Source: DATKZS01 sp035527835 [NCBI: bacterium] (GTDB taxonomy: Bacteria > RBG-13-61-14). Taken from it: 26,939 bases of DNA. Position numbers and translations under genes: made by a program. The notes under the pieces are model-generated. The model was not told the origin of the DNA. It saw nothing but the letters and a program-made list of their open reading frames with translations, and searched no databases. The stretch is taken from the NCBI GenBank assembly GCA_035527835.1, contig DATKZS010000134.1:1-26939 (forward strand), read 5' to 3'. Shown here in pieces: positions 1 to 6,741 of the stretch. How positions within the stretch are numbered: the first letter of the stretch is position 1; every line of letters begins with the position of its first letter.

Positions 1-1
1 G

Positions 2-673
2 GTCCTCGCCGTGAAATACGTCATGGGCACGGCCGACCCGCCCGAGCAGTGGATCGCCGCGCTCGCGGGCGCCGGGGTCATCCGGGAACAAGCCCAAGAC
101 CCGCAAAAAAACCTGGCGCTGTATGAGACCAGCGCCGCGAACCCGGCCGTTTTCCTGGCGCGCTCGGCCCGGACCGCCCCGGACCGCGACCAGGCCCTGG
201 CCCTGGCGCTTAGCGGCGGGAGCGCGGAAGCAGAGCCCCGGCCCGCGCTCGCGCTGGACGCGGCGATCCTATCCGGCTCGCTCATCAAGCCGGCTCCCGC
301 GCCGCCGGCCACCGATGCAGCCGGCGGCGTCATCGGCCGCGTGATCGGCGTGGACCGGCCGGACGGCGACCATGAGCGGATCGTGGCCGAGACGTCCGGG
401 CCGGCCTGGCTGGTCGCGCGCGAATACCTCATGCCCGGCTGGTCCGCCCGCGTTGACGGCCGGGAAGCGGCCATCTACTTCGCGGACGGGATCGGCCGGG
501 CCGTGTTCCTGACCCCCGGGCGGCACGTGGTCGAGTTCATGTTCCAGCCAAAGGAGCTTAGGCGCGGAGCGTGGATCAGCTTCTTCGCCGCCCTGGCCAT
601 GATCGCCCTGCTCGCGTCCTGGCTTGTTTCCGAGTACATCCGCAACCACTCTCATTCGTCCAAGCCGCAATGA
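2..673 (+). CDS. YfhO-family membrane protein, C-terminal part (5' end outside window)
   Basis: The frame is open from the window edge (VLAVKYVMG), so this is the last ~223 residues of a longer protein. YfhO-family proteins are large multi-pass membrane proteins linked to glycosylation of surface polymers. The recognisable part is the C-terminal beta-rich domain: 'REYLMPGWSARVDGREAAIYFADGIGRAVFLTPGRH' (read in two halves, REYLMPGWSARVDGREA and IYFADGIGRAVFLTPG) matches the family pattern of a 'WYPGW-A-VDG' stretch followed by a 'G-H-VEF-Y-P' stretch. It is followed by a single hydrophobic segment (GAWISFFAALAMIALLASWL) and a short polar tail. The GTG at 11 is internal, not the start. The family call rests on motif memory; the catalytic part lies outside the window. 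Confidence 0.75.
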   Translation, partial: VLAVKYVMGTADPPEQWIAALAGAGVIREQAQDPQKNLALYETSAANPAVFLARSARTAPDRDQALALALSGGSAEAEPRPALALDAAILSGSLIKPAPAPPATDAAGGVIGRVIGVDRPDGDHERIVAETSGPAWLVAREYLMPGWSARVDGREAAIYFADGIGRAVFLTPGRHVVEFMFQPKELRRGAWISFFAALAMIALLASWLVSEYIRNHSHSSKPQ

Positions 674-1039
674 TGTGTCCATTCCTGGACCCCCTCATCC
701 AGGATATATTTCCTGCTCTTCGCGCAATAATACCTTGCGTAGCGTAACTATTCATTTATTTTAAGTTATTTTCGCGAAAGCCGATGGGGCCGCATTATTG
801 TTTCCCCTGCCCGTGGCTCCGCATTTTTCCGGCTCGCCCATTTGCCGGCCCGATCACATTTAATTTCTCAATTAATCCATCCAGTTACAAGCAAATCCAG
901 AATCAGGGCCCGGGCTTGGCATCGCGCTTGCTTTTAATACATGCAGGTAAGGAGACTTAAGGAAAAAAACAGGCGATTGGGGCCGGGACAGCATTAGCCG
1001 AGAATTCCCGCCCCGCATTGATGAAAGGAGGGTGTTTCC
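674..1039. other. Intergenic region, no gene seen
   Basis: These 366 bases contain no convincing coding frame. The first half (about 700-900) is AT-richer than the flanks. The only signal I can support is the sigma-54-type promoter at 916-932 and the strong ribosome-binding site (AAAGGAGGG, about 1024-1032) of the following lipoprotein gene. Confidence 0.6.
916..932 (+). promoter_or_regulatory. Sigma-54 (-24/-12) promoter candidate
   Basis: TTGGCAT-5 nt-TTGCT matches the RpoN consensus TGGCAC-N5-TTGCW with one mismatch. The invariant GG (918-919) and GC (930-931) are 10 nt apart, as required. A start near 943 would leave a leader of about 100 nt before the lipoprotein ATG. I did not find a paired enhancer-binding site. 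Confidence 0.55.
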
Positions 1040-1624
1040 ATGAAGAGGATAAGAAACAAAGGGACGATGGTGATGGCGGCCGCGCTGCTGCTTATCATGG
1101 GAGGATGCGTCTGGACGAACGATCCCGGCTCGGACGACTCGGACGGTTACTGTTACACCTGCGACGCTCCGCCGCCGATTGAGGTCTGGGACCAGTGCGG
1201 CGCGGGATCGAACACGCTGATCGTGGGCAGCCCCTGCGGGTGCGGGCAGTGCTGCGGGCTGGACGACCTGGATTACTCCGTGGACACCGTCTGGCTCGAC
1301 TCCTGGGACTCCAACATCGTTGACATGCGTCTCCACTACACGCTGACCAACTGGGGCGGCGACGTCGCGCCGGTGAACGTGTGGCTCTGCGACTACCTGG
1401 GATGCGTGGACGTGATCTCCATTGACCTCTATCCTTACGAGGTGTACGAGGACTATCCATACAACCTGGTCCTGGACAGCCTGCTCGATGAATATTTCGA
1501 CTGCCTCTGGACCTGGGGCGATTCCTGCGTGCTGGATTACGACGTCGAGGTGGACCTGGAAGAGCAATGCTCCTGTTCGACCGTGACGCTCGACTACTCT
1601 TACCAGGGGCTGTTCGTCTACTAA
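1040..1624 (+). CDS. Cysteine-rich secreted lipoprotein of unknown function
   Basis: This 194-residue protein starts at an ATG with a strong AAAGGAGGG site eight bases upstream. It has a basic N-terminus, a hydrophobic core and a lipobox (LIMGGC, Cys23), so it should be a lipid-anchored envelope protein. The mature part is strongly acidic and rich in Cys, Trp and Tyr: 14 cysteines in all, clustered as CYTC, CGCGQCC, CDYLGC and CSCS. This suggests several disulfides or metal binding. The middle part (about 75-135) alternates hydrophobic residues and contains 'LHYTLTNWGGDVAPVNVWL', which resembles a CARDB-like beta-sandwich; that is a guess. I do not recognise the family. A sigma-54-type promoter lies upstream and a strong terminator follows, so it is probably monocistronic and conditionally expressed. 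Confidence 0.8.
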   Translation: MKRIRNKGTMVMAAALLLIMGGCVWTNDPGSDDSDGYCYTCDAPPPIEVWDQCGAGSNTLIVGSPCGCGQCCGLDDLDYSVDTVWLDSWDSNIVDMRLHYTLTNWGGDVAPVNVWLCDYLGCVDVISIDLYPYEVYEDYPYNLVLDSLLDEYFDCLWTWGDSCVLDYDVEVDLEEQCSCSTVTLDYSYQGLFVY

Positions 1625-1646
1625 AGGCCCGACCCCATAACCCCAA

Positions 1647-1686
1647 ATCCGCCCCGGTCCCCTGCCAGAACCGGGGCGGATCTTTT
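1647..1686 (+). terminator. Rho-independent terminator of the lipoprotein gene
   Basis: A perfect 12-bp stem, ATCCGCCCCGGT (1647-1658) pairing with 1670-1681, has an 11-nt loop and is followed by CTTTTT. It begins 23 nt after the stop codon. Confidence 0.9.
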
Positions 1687-1720
1687 TAAGCCCTCCGCGT
1701 TCGACACACCGTTAAGTTGA

Positions 1721-1846
1721 TTAGCGGGATAGCCCACATAGCTTGCTATGTGGGTGGCCGCGGCCACGGGATGAGGACAGGGGCGTGTCGGGGAGGGCAT
1801 CCTGCGCCTGACGGCGCCCACATAGCTCGCTATGGGGGTATCCAGT
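1721..1846. repeat. Paired palindromic (REP/BIME-like) repeat, copy A/A'
   Basis: Unit A begins TTAGCGGGATAGCC and contains the perfect hairpin CCCACATAGC-TT-GCTATGTGGG (1733-1754), followed by a second small hairpin GGCCGCGGCC and then CGGGATG. Unit A' (palindrome 1817-1837) is the same unit inverted: read on the minus strand it gives GGATACCCCCATAGC, a GCTATGTGGG arm, a GCGCC/GGCGC hairpin and AGGATG. The head-to-head pair spans about 126 bp. Closely related copies lie at 3961-4141 and 4943-4982. No transposase accompanies it here. Confidence 0.8.
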
Positions 1847-1849
1847 GCC

Positions 1850-2003
1850 TTGAGGCTTGGGGCTTGAGGCTTGGGGCTGATCTTCAACCCCAAACCTCAA
1901 ACCCCAAACCACAAACCTCCCCTCCCCTTCTTGCCCTTCGTGCCTTCGTGGTTCAATTCTCCCTCTTCAACCCCAAACCACAAACCTCAAACCACAAACC
2001 TCC
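1850..2003. repeat. Heptad-periodic inverted repeat array
   Basis: The left arm (1850-1880) alternates CTTGAGG and CTTGGGG. The right arm (1883-1920) reads AACCCCA, AACCTCA, AACCCCA, AACCACA, AACCTCC: five 7-nt units complementary to the left arm. A second block of the right-arm type lies at 1965-2003. Between them sits CCTTCGTGCCTTCGTGGTT, another 9-nt periodic stretch. Short open frames crossing this stretch are products of the repeats and are not genes. Confidence 0.75.
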
Positions 2004-2038
2004 CCCCCGGCTGCTTGCTACTTTTTTTCTTTTTTCGC

Positions 2039-2066
2039 TTGACATTGAACCAGGAAGGGATATACT
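2039..2066 (+). promoter_or_regulatory. Sigma-70 promoter candidate for the FRG gene
   Basis: A perfect -35 box TTGACA (2039-2044), a 16-nt spacer and a TATACT -10 box (2061-2066) lie about 125 nt upstream of the FRG-domain start codon. The rest of 2067-2190 is a purine-rich leader with no recognisable riboswitch. Confidence 0.6.
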
Positions 2067-2190
2067 GGCGCAGAGATTACGGGAGGGGATGGAAAGGAAA
2101 GGACGGAGGGGAACGGGGCTGGAACGGCGGGAGGCAACTGGAAGTGAATTATGTATCGTGTCCCCAGAATTACAGAATTAAACTGAGGAT

Positions 2191-3960
2191 ATGAGTATCA
2201 TGACCGCCGTTTATCAAACCTATGCTGAGGTCATCGCACAACTATCAAAATTGCCTCCGGTGAATGAAGGCTTTGCCCGCGTTTTTCGAGGCCAAACAAA
2301 TGATTATGGAAGCATGAAACCGACTGGATTGAGGGGAAATAAAACCGAAGATGATGTAATTTGGAGACTTTATTCACACCTAATGGCGAACGATATTATT
2401 TCCACTAATGTTTTTCATAATGATAACCATGCCGATTATTTCCAGGACCCGTCCTACTTCTTTTTTTGGCTGTATCTGATAAAACAGCATTACGGTCCTG
2501 GAACTGGATTATTGGATGTAACCCATTCGGTTGATATCGCCCTCTGGTTCGCCCTGCACAAAGCCACCAAAATCACGGCGACCGCGGTGATGGGCGAACC
2601 GGGCCCATTCGACGCCGATAAGGATATTTTGGTTAAACACCATGTAATTAAATTTGAGCCCTGGACTGAAAAGCCCGGCCATCTTTATGTTCTTGATGTG
2701 CCCAAGTTGAATGCCGGCAACCATCTGCAACATGGAACCTTGTTTGACATAAAAGATGCGCCTGATATATTTTCAACCTGTACGAGGATAACCAATCAAC
2801 ATGCCTCTCTGATCTGGGCCGATAAATCTACGGCGGGCGGCGATTTGAAATCATTTTTCGCCTGCGATCCCATACAGGTGCGCTGGCCCCTGCACGGGGC
2901 CCGCGAAATCATGTCTCCGGTGGAGGCGCTTTTCCCCCCGCCGAGTAAAGACATCTGGTATAAGAAATTCATCAGTTCACCTCCCATCCTTAAAGCCGGA
3001 CCGGCGGATGACGATTGCTATTTTGAACTTCCCATAAAAATATACCAATATTTAAGTGATGATAAAAATAATATCATTGACCATTACAAATGTCATACTG
3101 CCATTAGGCCGCCACTTCTTTATATTGATTTATTCAATAAAAGCTCCACGCGCCCGCATAAATATAAATTAAGCTGGTTGTTCAGATTGCTTGCCAAAAA
3201 TGCAACGCCCGTTCTGCTGGAAGGGCCCATGTATTCGGGGACACCATCCGTTAAAAGTAAAATGTGGAATGAGGGGCTTTTAGCGGGGGATTGGGATGAT
3301 AATGCCAGGGTTCTTGACCTTGGAAGCGGGAATATATCCGGATCTGTGTCGCTCAGCAATGTATTCCTTGAATTCAGCCCGCTTGAGGCTTCCGGTTGGG
3401 AGAGGATTGAAGAAGATAAGCAAGGGATCGAGCTATTGCGAGGCGTATGGCTCAGGCGCTTCAAGGGCCTTTTTATCCTCGCCGTCTTCTATCAACAATT
3501 TCCATCCGGTCGCATCTCCGCCTTCGGGCCTTTGTTCGTTGTATACGACAAAATAGAGAAGGAACTTATTTATACGCAAAATAAATTATATTTCAGAAAT
3601 TTCGAAGATGATGACCTGCTCAAAAAGCCCTTGTTTTTGGCCTTGACCCTGGTTCGCGATTTATCATCATCGTGGAAGGTAAGCCCGTATCCGCTGATGC
3701 TGTTTGACAAGCAAAAGGCAATGTTGAGAGTATCAAGAGCGGTTTGTTGTCTGGTCAATCACCCCAAATCATTCGGATATCACTTTATAAGGAAAATTAA
3801 AAAATTAGAGGAGCCCTACTGCGGTCCAGGAAGTTTGGACGAAAAATCCGCTCCATCAATTTTTTTAGATATTAATGATACTTTCTCGAACGTGGATGCT
3901 CAGGAGATTCGTAAATCAATAATGCTGGAGGTTCAAAAACGCAACCTGGATATTATTTAA
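2191..3960 (+). CDS. FRG-domain protein, putative accessory/defence gene
   Basis: This 589-residue protein carries an N-terminal FRG domain: the name-giving FRGQ is at residues 32-35 and the second hallmark YGPGTGLLDVT-(2)-VDIALWFA at about 101-121, matching the family pattern HYG-PTRLLDWT-ALWFA. FRG domains are found in predicted phage-defence and other accessory proteins; their biochemistry is poorly known. Residues ~250-589 show no domain I recognise. The gene is clearly AT-richer than its neighbours (many TTT, AAA and ATT codons), which suggests horizontal transfer. It is bordered by palindromic repeats: A/A' upstream and B starting at the base after its TAA. The start is uncertain: GAGG is only 2 nt from the ATG at 2191 but 11 nt from the in-frame ATG at 2200. 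Confidence 0.8.
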   Translation: MSIMTAVYQTYAEVIAQLSKLPPVNEGFARVFRGQTNDYGSMKPTGLRGNKTEDDVIWRLYSHLMANDIISTNVFHNDNHADYFQDPSYFFFWLYLIKQHYGPGTGLLDVTHSVDIALWFALHKATKITATAVMGEPGPFDADKDILVKHHVIKFEPWTEKPGHLYVLDVPKLNAGNHLQHGTLFDIKDAPDIFSTCTRITNQHASLIWADKSTAGGDLKSFFACDPIQVRWPLHGAREIMSPVEALFPPPSKDIWYKKFISSPPILKAGPADDDCYFELPIKIYQYLSDDKNNIIDHYKCHTAIRPPLLYIDLFNKSSTRPHKYKLSWLFRLLAKNATPVLLEGPMYSGTPSVKSKMWNEGLLAGDWDDNARVLDLGSGNISGSVSLSNVFLEFSPLEASGWERIEEDKQGIELLRGVWLRRFKGLFILAVFYQQFPSGRISAFGPLFVVYDKIEKELIYTQNKLYFRNFEDDDLLKKPLFLALTLVRDLSSSWKVSPYPLMLFDKQKAMLRVSRAVCCLVNHPKSFGYHFIRKIKKLEEPYCGPGSLDEKSAPSIFLDINDTFSNVDAQEIRKSIMLEVQKRNLDII

Positions 3961-4141
3961 TTAGCGGGACAGCCCACATAGCTTGCTATGTGGGCGGCGA
4001 CGCCGCGGGATGCGCTGAGATTATGCTTTTTGTTTTCCGCGTGGTTTTTCTTGATAAGGCCGGCCTGGATTGCCTCTCCCTAATGCTTGCCTTCCCATCC
4101 CGCGGCCGGGGGCCGGCCACATAGCTTGCTATGGGCTATCC
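3961..4141. repeat. Paired palindromic (REP/BIME-like) repeat, copy B/B'
   Basis: Unit B starts immediately after the FRG stop codon (TTAGCGGGACAGCC, then perfect hairpin 3973-3994, then CGGCGACGCCG and CGGGATG). Unit B' (about 4091-4141) is the inverted partner: minus-strand GGATAGCCCATAGC, a GCTATGTGG arm, GGCCGGCCCCCGGCC and CGGGATGG. The last bases of B' supply the TAG stop codon of the HEPN gene (4136-4138). Confidence 0.8.
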
Positions 4142-4546
4142 AACGGTCTTGGCGGTCTTCATCCGCTGCAGGATAAAGTCCTTAATTTCGCGGGCGATGG
4201 CGAAGGCCTCCTGGGCGTCCTCCAGTTTCGGCATCCAGAAATCATCGGGGTAGCGGATGGCGACCGCATAGGGAGAAAGGGACTCGGCCTTTTCCATGAT
4301 TTGTTCGAAACTCGGGTCAAGGGCCATGGCTTTTTCGACCAGGGCCTTGAGATTATGGACCTTTTGATATTCGGTGTCGCGGCTGGCGAGGAAGCCTTTG
4401 ATGAATTTCTCGGCGGCCTGTTGGCAGTGGAAGCAGACGGTGTCGGTGGGCTGATCATCCTCGCCGGATGAGAGGATGATCTCGGCGTTGCGCAGATCGC
4501 TGGCGGCCTTGTCAAACCATGCCTTCACCAGGTCATCGTTGTTCAT
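4136..4546 (-). CDS. HEPN-domain protein, toxin partner of an MNT-HEPN module
   Basis: This 136-residue, all-helical protein matches the HEPN family (Pfam HEPN type): a helix with AWFDKAASDLRNAEI at its start, the hallmark H40-CQQAAEKFIK, then KVHNL (His64) and the late RYPDDF motif at 98-103. In MNT-HEPN pairs the HEPN protein is normally the toxin (an RNase) and the nucleotidyltransferase the antitoxin. The usual RNase motif R-X4-6-H is not obvious: the nearest arrangement is Arg56 with seven residues before His64. The activity is therefore uncertain. Its start overlaps the end of the MNT gene by 14 nt, which implies translational coupling. Its stop codon is provided by repeat B'. Confidence 0.88.
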   Translation of the reverse strand: MNNDDLVKAWFDKAASDLRNAEIILSSGEDDQPTDTVCFHCQQAAEKFIKGFLASRDTEYQKVHNLKALVEKAMALDPSFEQIMEKAESLSPYAVAIRYPDDFWMPKLEDAQEAFAIAREIKDFILQRMKTAKTVG

Positions 4547-4856
4547 ACACCACCTTGCCTTCGCGCAGAACGGTGGCGACGAAACTGAGAGGGACGTCCT
4601 TCCATCGTTCGATTTCCTCGTGGGTGTAGAAGAGGATGTCCTTGGCCACGTCGGGCTCGGGCAGGGCGAGGCGGGTTTTCAAGCCGCGCTTGTAAGCGGG
4701 CAGGTGCTTCTCGCGGTCGGAGATGACCATGATATCGAGGTCGCTTCCCGCGGCCTGCTCGTCCCGGGCGCAGGAGCCGAAAATAATCATGCGCTCGGGC
4801 CGGTAGGTCCGGACAATCGTGTCGGTGATGCGCTGAATCTTGTCCGCGGCAATCAT
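4533..4856 (-). CDS. Minimal nucleotidyltransferase (MNT), antitoxin of an MNT-HEPN pair
   Basis: This 107-residue protein shows the complete polymerase-beta-type motif GS-X10-DXD: Gly27-Ser28, then Asp39 and Asp41 in SDLDIMV. MNT proteins of this type neutralise their HEPN partner by AMP transfer or direct binding. I place the start at the ATG at 4856 (MIAADKIQR) because the longer frame, back to a GTG at 4961, runs into palindromic repeat C and has no family-like sequence. The gene precedes and overlaps the HEPN gene by 14 nt. Order and overlap match known MNT-HEPN modules. Confidence 0.88.
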   Translation of the reverse strand: MIAADKIQRITDTIVRTYRPERMIIFGSCARDEQAAGSDLDIMVISDREKHLPAYKRGLKTRLALPEPDVAKDILFYTHEEIERWKDVPLSFVATVLREGKVVYEQR

Positions 4857-4942
4857 GTCTATTTCCCCGATGATGGAACCGCAAGCGGCGCCATGCTTCT
4901 CTTTACCTATTATACATGATGCAATTTCAGACACAAAATATT

Positions 4943-5030
4943 TTAGCGGGACAGCCCACACGGCTCGCTATGTGGGCTGTCCGGTTGATGCAACACTCCC
5001 CTCGGCCGGAAGGCCGGGGACAGGAGTGTC
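4943..5030. repeat. Palindromic repeat copy C plus adjacent hairpin
   Basis: TTAGCGGGACAGCC followed by a long palindrome (4949-4982, outer arms GGACAGCCCACA and TGTGGGCTGTCC) is a third copy of the island repeat, here with a divergent left arm (CACACGGCTC). An independent hairpin follows at 4993-5030 (ACACTCC...CGGCC-GGAA-GGCCG...GGAGTGT). No inverted partner C' was seen. It separates the MNT-HEPN pair from the secreted-protein gene. Confidence 0.75.
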
Positions 5031-5063
5031 CCCGCCACCTCATCATATTTTCAGGGCGGCGGT

Positions 5064-6728
5064 TCAGGGCAACAGCGCGCCCAGCAGTCCCATCAGGGAA
5101 TTGAACTGGGGGTTCATCATGGGGTCGAATTCCACGGCGCCGATGAGGTTGCCTTCGGCGTCGAAGTCGGCGGGGGTGGTGACGGGGGTGAGGACGAGTC
5201 CGCCCATGACGCCGACGTCGTTGCCTTCGGCGTCCTGGTCCTGGTAGAAGGAGTAGGCCGCGTCCACGGTCCCGTTGGGCGGGTCCACGCGGCCGGAGCC
5301 GTCGGGCCAGGTGTGTGAGACGTCGGCGGCCTCGGGCTCGGTGATGGGGGTCCCGGCAGCGTCGGTGAGGGGCGAGATGACGGAGAGGTCGGCGAGCGGC
5401 GGGAGGAAGAGCGCTCCCAGGTTGAGCGCGGGCAGGCCGAGGGCATAAAGCTGCTGGTCGGTCCCGCCCAGGCCCAGGGCCGGGAGCAGGGGCTTCAACA
5501 GGGTCGGGACCAGGTCCACCGGCGTTCCGCTCTCGGCGCTTTGGCCCATGGATTCAACGAGGGCGGCCAGGGCGGGAGGCGGCAGCATGCGGCTCAGGTC
5601 GGAGAGGTTGAAGGGCAGGCCGCTGAGCAGGCTCCCGAGCAGGCTGTCGAGCAGGACGCCGATCGAGTCCATTCCCCAGGGCTCGCCCGGGTCATAGGCG
5701 CCGTTGGCCTCGGTGCCGTCGGCGTCGGGGCCGGGGTAGCCGGGGTCGGCGGGACCGAGGCCGTCGCTGCCGTAGTCATAATACCGGACCAGGTCGTCGG
5801 ACTGGTCGTCGGTTTCGGCCGCGAGCAGTTCGAGTCCCTCGTGGAAAGCCTGGAAGCCCGCGGCCATGAGCGCTCCGGCCGCGATCATCCTTTGCTCGCC
5901 GCCGTCGGGGACGATGAGGTTATAGGGTCCGAAGGTATCGGTCCAATCATCGCTTCCCGGGACCGGTTGACAGGCGGGGCTCAGGGTCGGGTTGATCATG
6001 CTCTGCAGGATGCCGTCGTAGGAGAGCAGGAGCTTGAGTCCCCCCAGCAGGACCTCCAGCCCGCCCTGGAAAAGGGCCGCATCGGTGGCGTCCCACTCGC
6101 CGGCCAGGTCCAGGACCATGGAGTCGTCCTCCGGCGTGGCCGGGTTATCGGGGACCAGCACGGCCATGCCCGTCTCCACGACCAGGGTCACCCCCGGGTC
6201 CAGCTCCCGGGCCAGGCGCGCATGATCTATCGTGGGCATGAGCATGTTGGTGAGCATCCGGTCCAGGAAGAACAGGTAGTCCTCGAAGTCAACGGCGGTG
6301 CAGGCCGCGGCCGGCCGGACCGGGCCGCCGGCTCCGGCCATGGTCATGGCCGCGGCGGCGGAGGGATTGAACAGGTCAAGGATGTCAATGCCCAGGAAGT
6401 TGGACAGGGCCGGGAGCAGGTCGAAGAAGTCAATGAGATTGATCACGGCGAGTCCGAGATGGGCGCGGGCCTTGATGGAGCGGGAGGCCGCGTCATCGCC
6501 CTTGACCAGGTCGAGCGCGTCCTCATAAAGCCAGACGGCCTCGGTGCGCGTTTCCGGGTCGTTGATGCCGGTCCGGATCTTGGCCTCGGCCGCCGCCACC
6601 AGGTCCGCGGGAGCGGGGCCCTGCGCCTGGGACGAGCCCAGATCGAGCAGTAATATAGCGGGGGCCGCGGCCAACAACAGCAGCGTCATCCAGGCGGCAA
6701 CGTTCTTTTTCATGATTTGGCGCACCAT
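5064..6728 (-). CDS. Secreted protein of unknown function
   Basis: This 554-residue protein begins with a signal peptide: KKN, a long Leu/Ala core, and a probable cut after SQA near residue 35. The mature N-terminal part (about 40-100) is helical and TPR-like (AEAKIRTGINDPETRTEAVWLYEDALDLV). It continues with alternating acidic and hydrophobic segments. Around residues 318-350 there is a D/G/P-rich stretch (DGLGPADPGYPGPDADG, then YDPGEPW) like calcium-binding or extracellular linker sequences. Many Leu-Leu-Pro runs follow, e.g. SLLGSLLSGLPF. I recognise no named family. AGGGG lies upstream of the ATG at 6728; an alternative ATG is at 6713. Only 13 bp separate it from the upstream GH5 gene, so the two are probably co-transcribed and both act at the cell surface. 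Confidence 0.75.
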   Translation of the reverse strand: MVRQIMKKNVAAWMTLLLLAAAPAILLLDLGSSQAQGPAPADLVAAAEAKIRTGINDPETRTEAVWLYEDALDLVKGDDAASRSIKARAHLGLAVINLIDFFDLLPALSNFLGIDILDLFNPSAAAAMTMAGAGGPVRPAAACTAVDFEDYLFFLDRMLTNMLMPTIDHARLARELDPGVTLVVETGMAVLVPDNPATPEDDSMVLDLAGEWDATDAALFQGGLEVLLGGLKLLLSYDGILQSMINPTLSPACQPVPGSDDWTDTFGPYNLIVPDGGEQRMIAAGALMAAGFQAFHEGLELLAAETDDQSDDLVRYYDYGSDGLGPADPGYPGPDADGTEANGAYDPGEPWGMDSIGVLLDSLLGSLLSGLPFNLSDLSRMLPPPALAALVESMGQSAESGTPVDLVPTLLKPLLPALGLGGTDQQLYALGLPALNLGALFLPPLADLSVISPLTDAAGTPITEPEAADVSHTWPDGSGRVDPPNGTVDAAYSFYQDQDAEGNDVGVMGGLVLTPVTTPADFDAEGNLIGAVEFDPMMNPQFNSLMGLLGALLP

Positions 6729-6741
6729 AAGAAAAGCCCCT

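Noticed and set aside
1721-4144. Integron-like attC sites (GTTAAGT at 1711 and ATCCAAC at 4138 fit the core-site patterns)
   Set aside because: The two core-like words are in the wrong order and orientation, occur at only one copy each, and there is no integrase. The paired palindromes fit REP/BIME-like repeats better.
4857-4961. MNT start at the GTG at 4961
   Set aside because: The extra 35 residues would be encoded partly by palindromic repeat C and have no family match; the ATG at 4856 gives a normal-length MNT.
5541-6653. Long plus-strand frame (370 codons) opposite the secreted-protein gene
   Set aside because: It is a shadow of the GC-rich minus-strand gene: low complexity, no ribosome-binding site, no family likeness.
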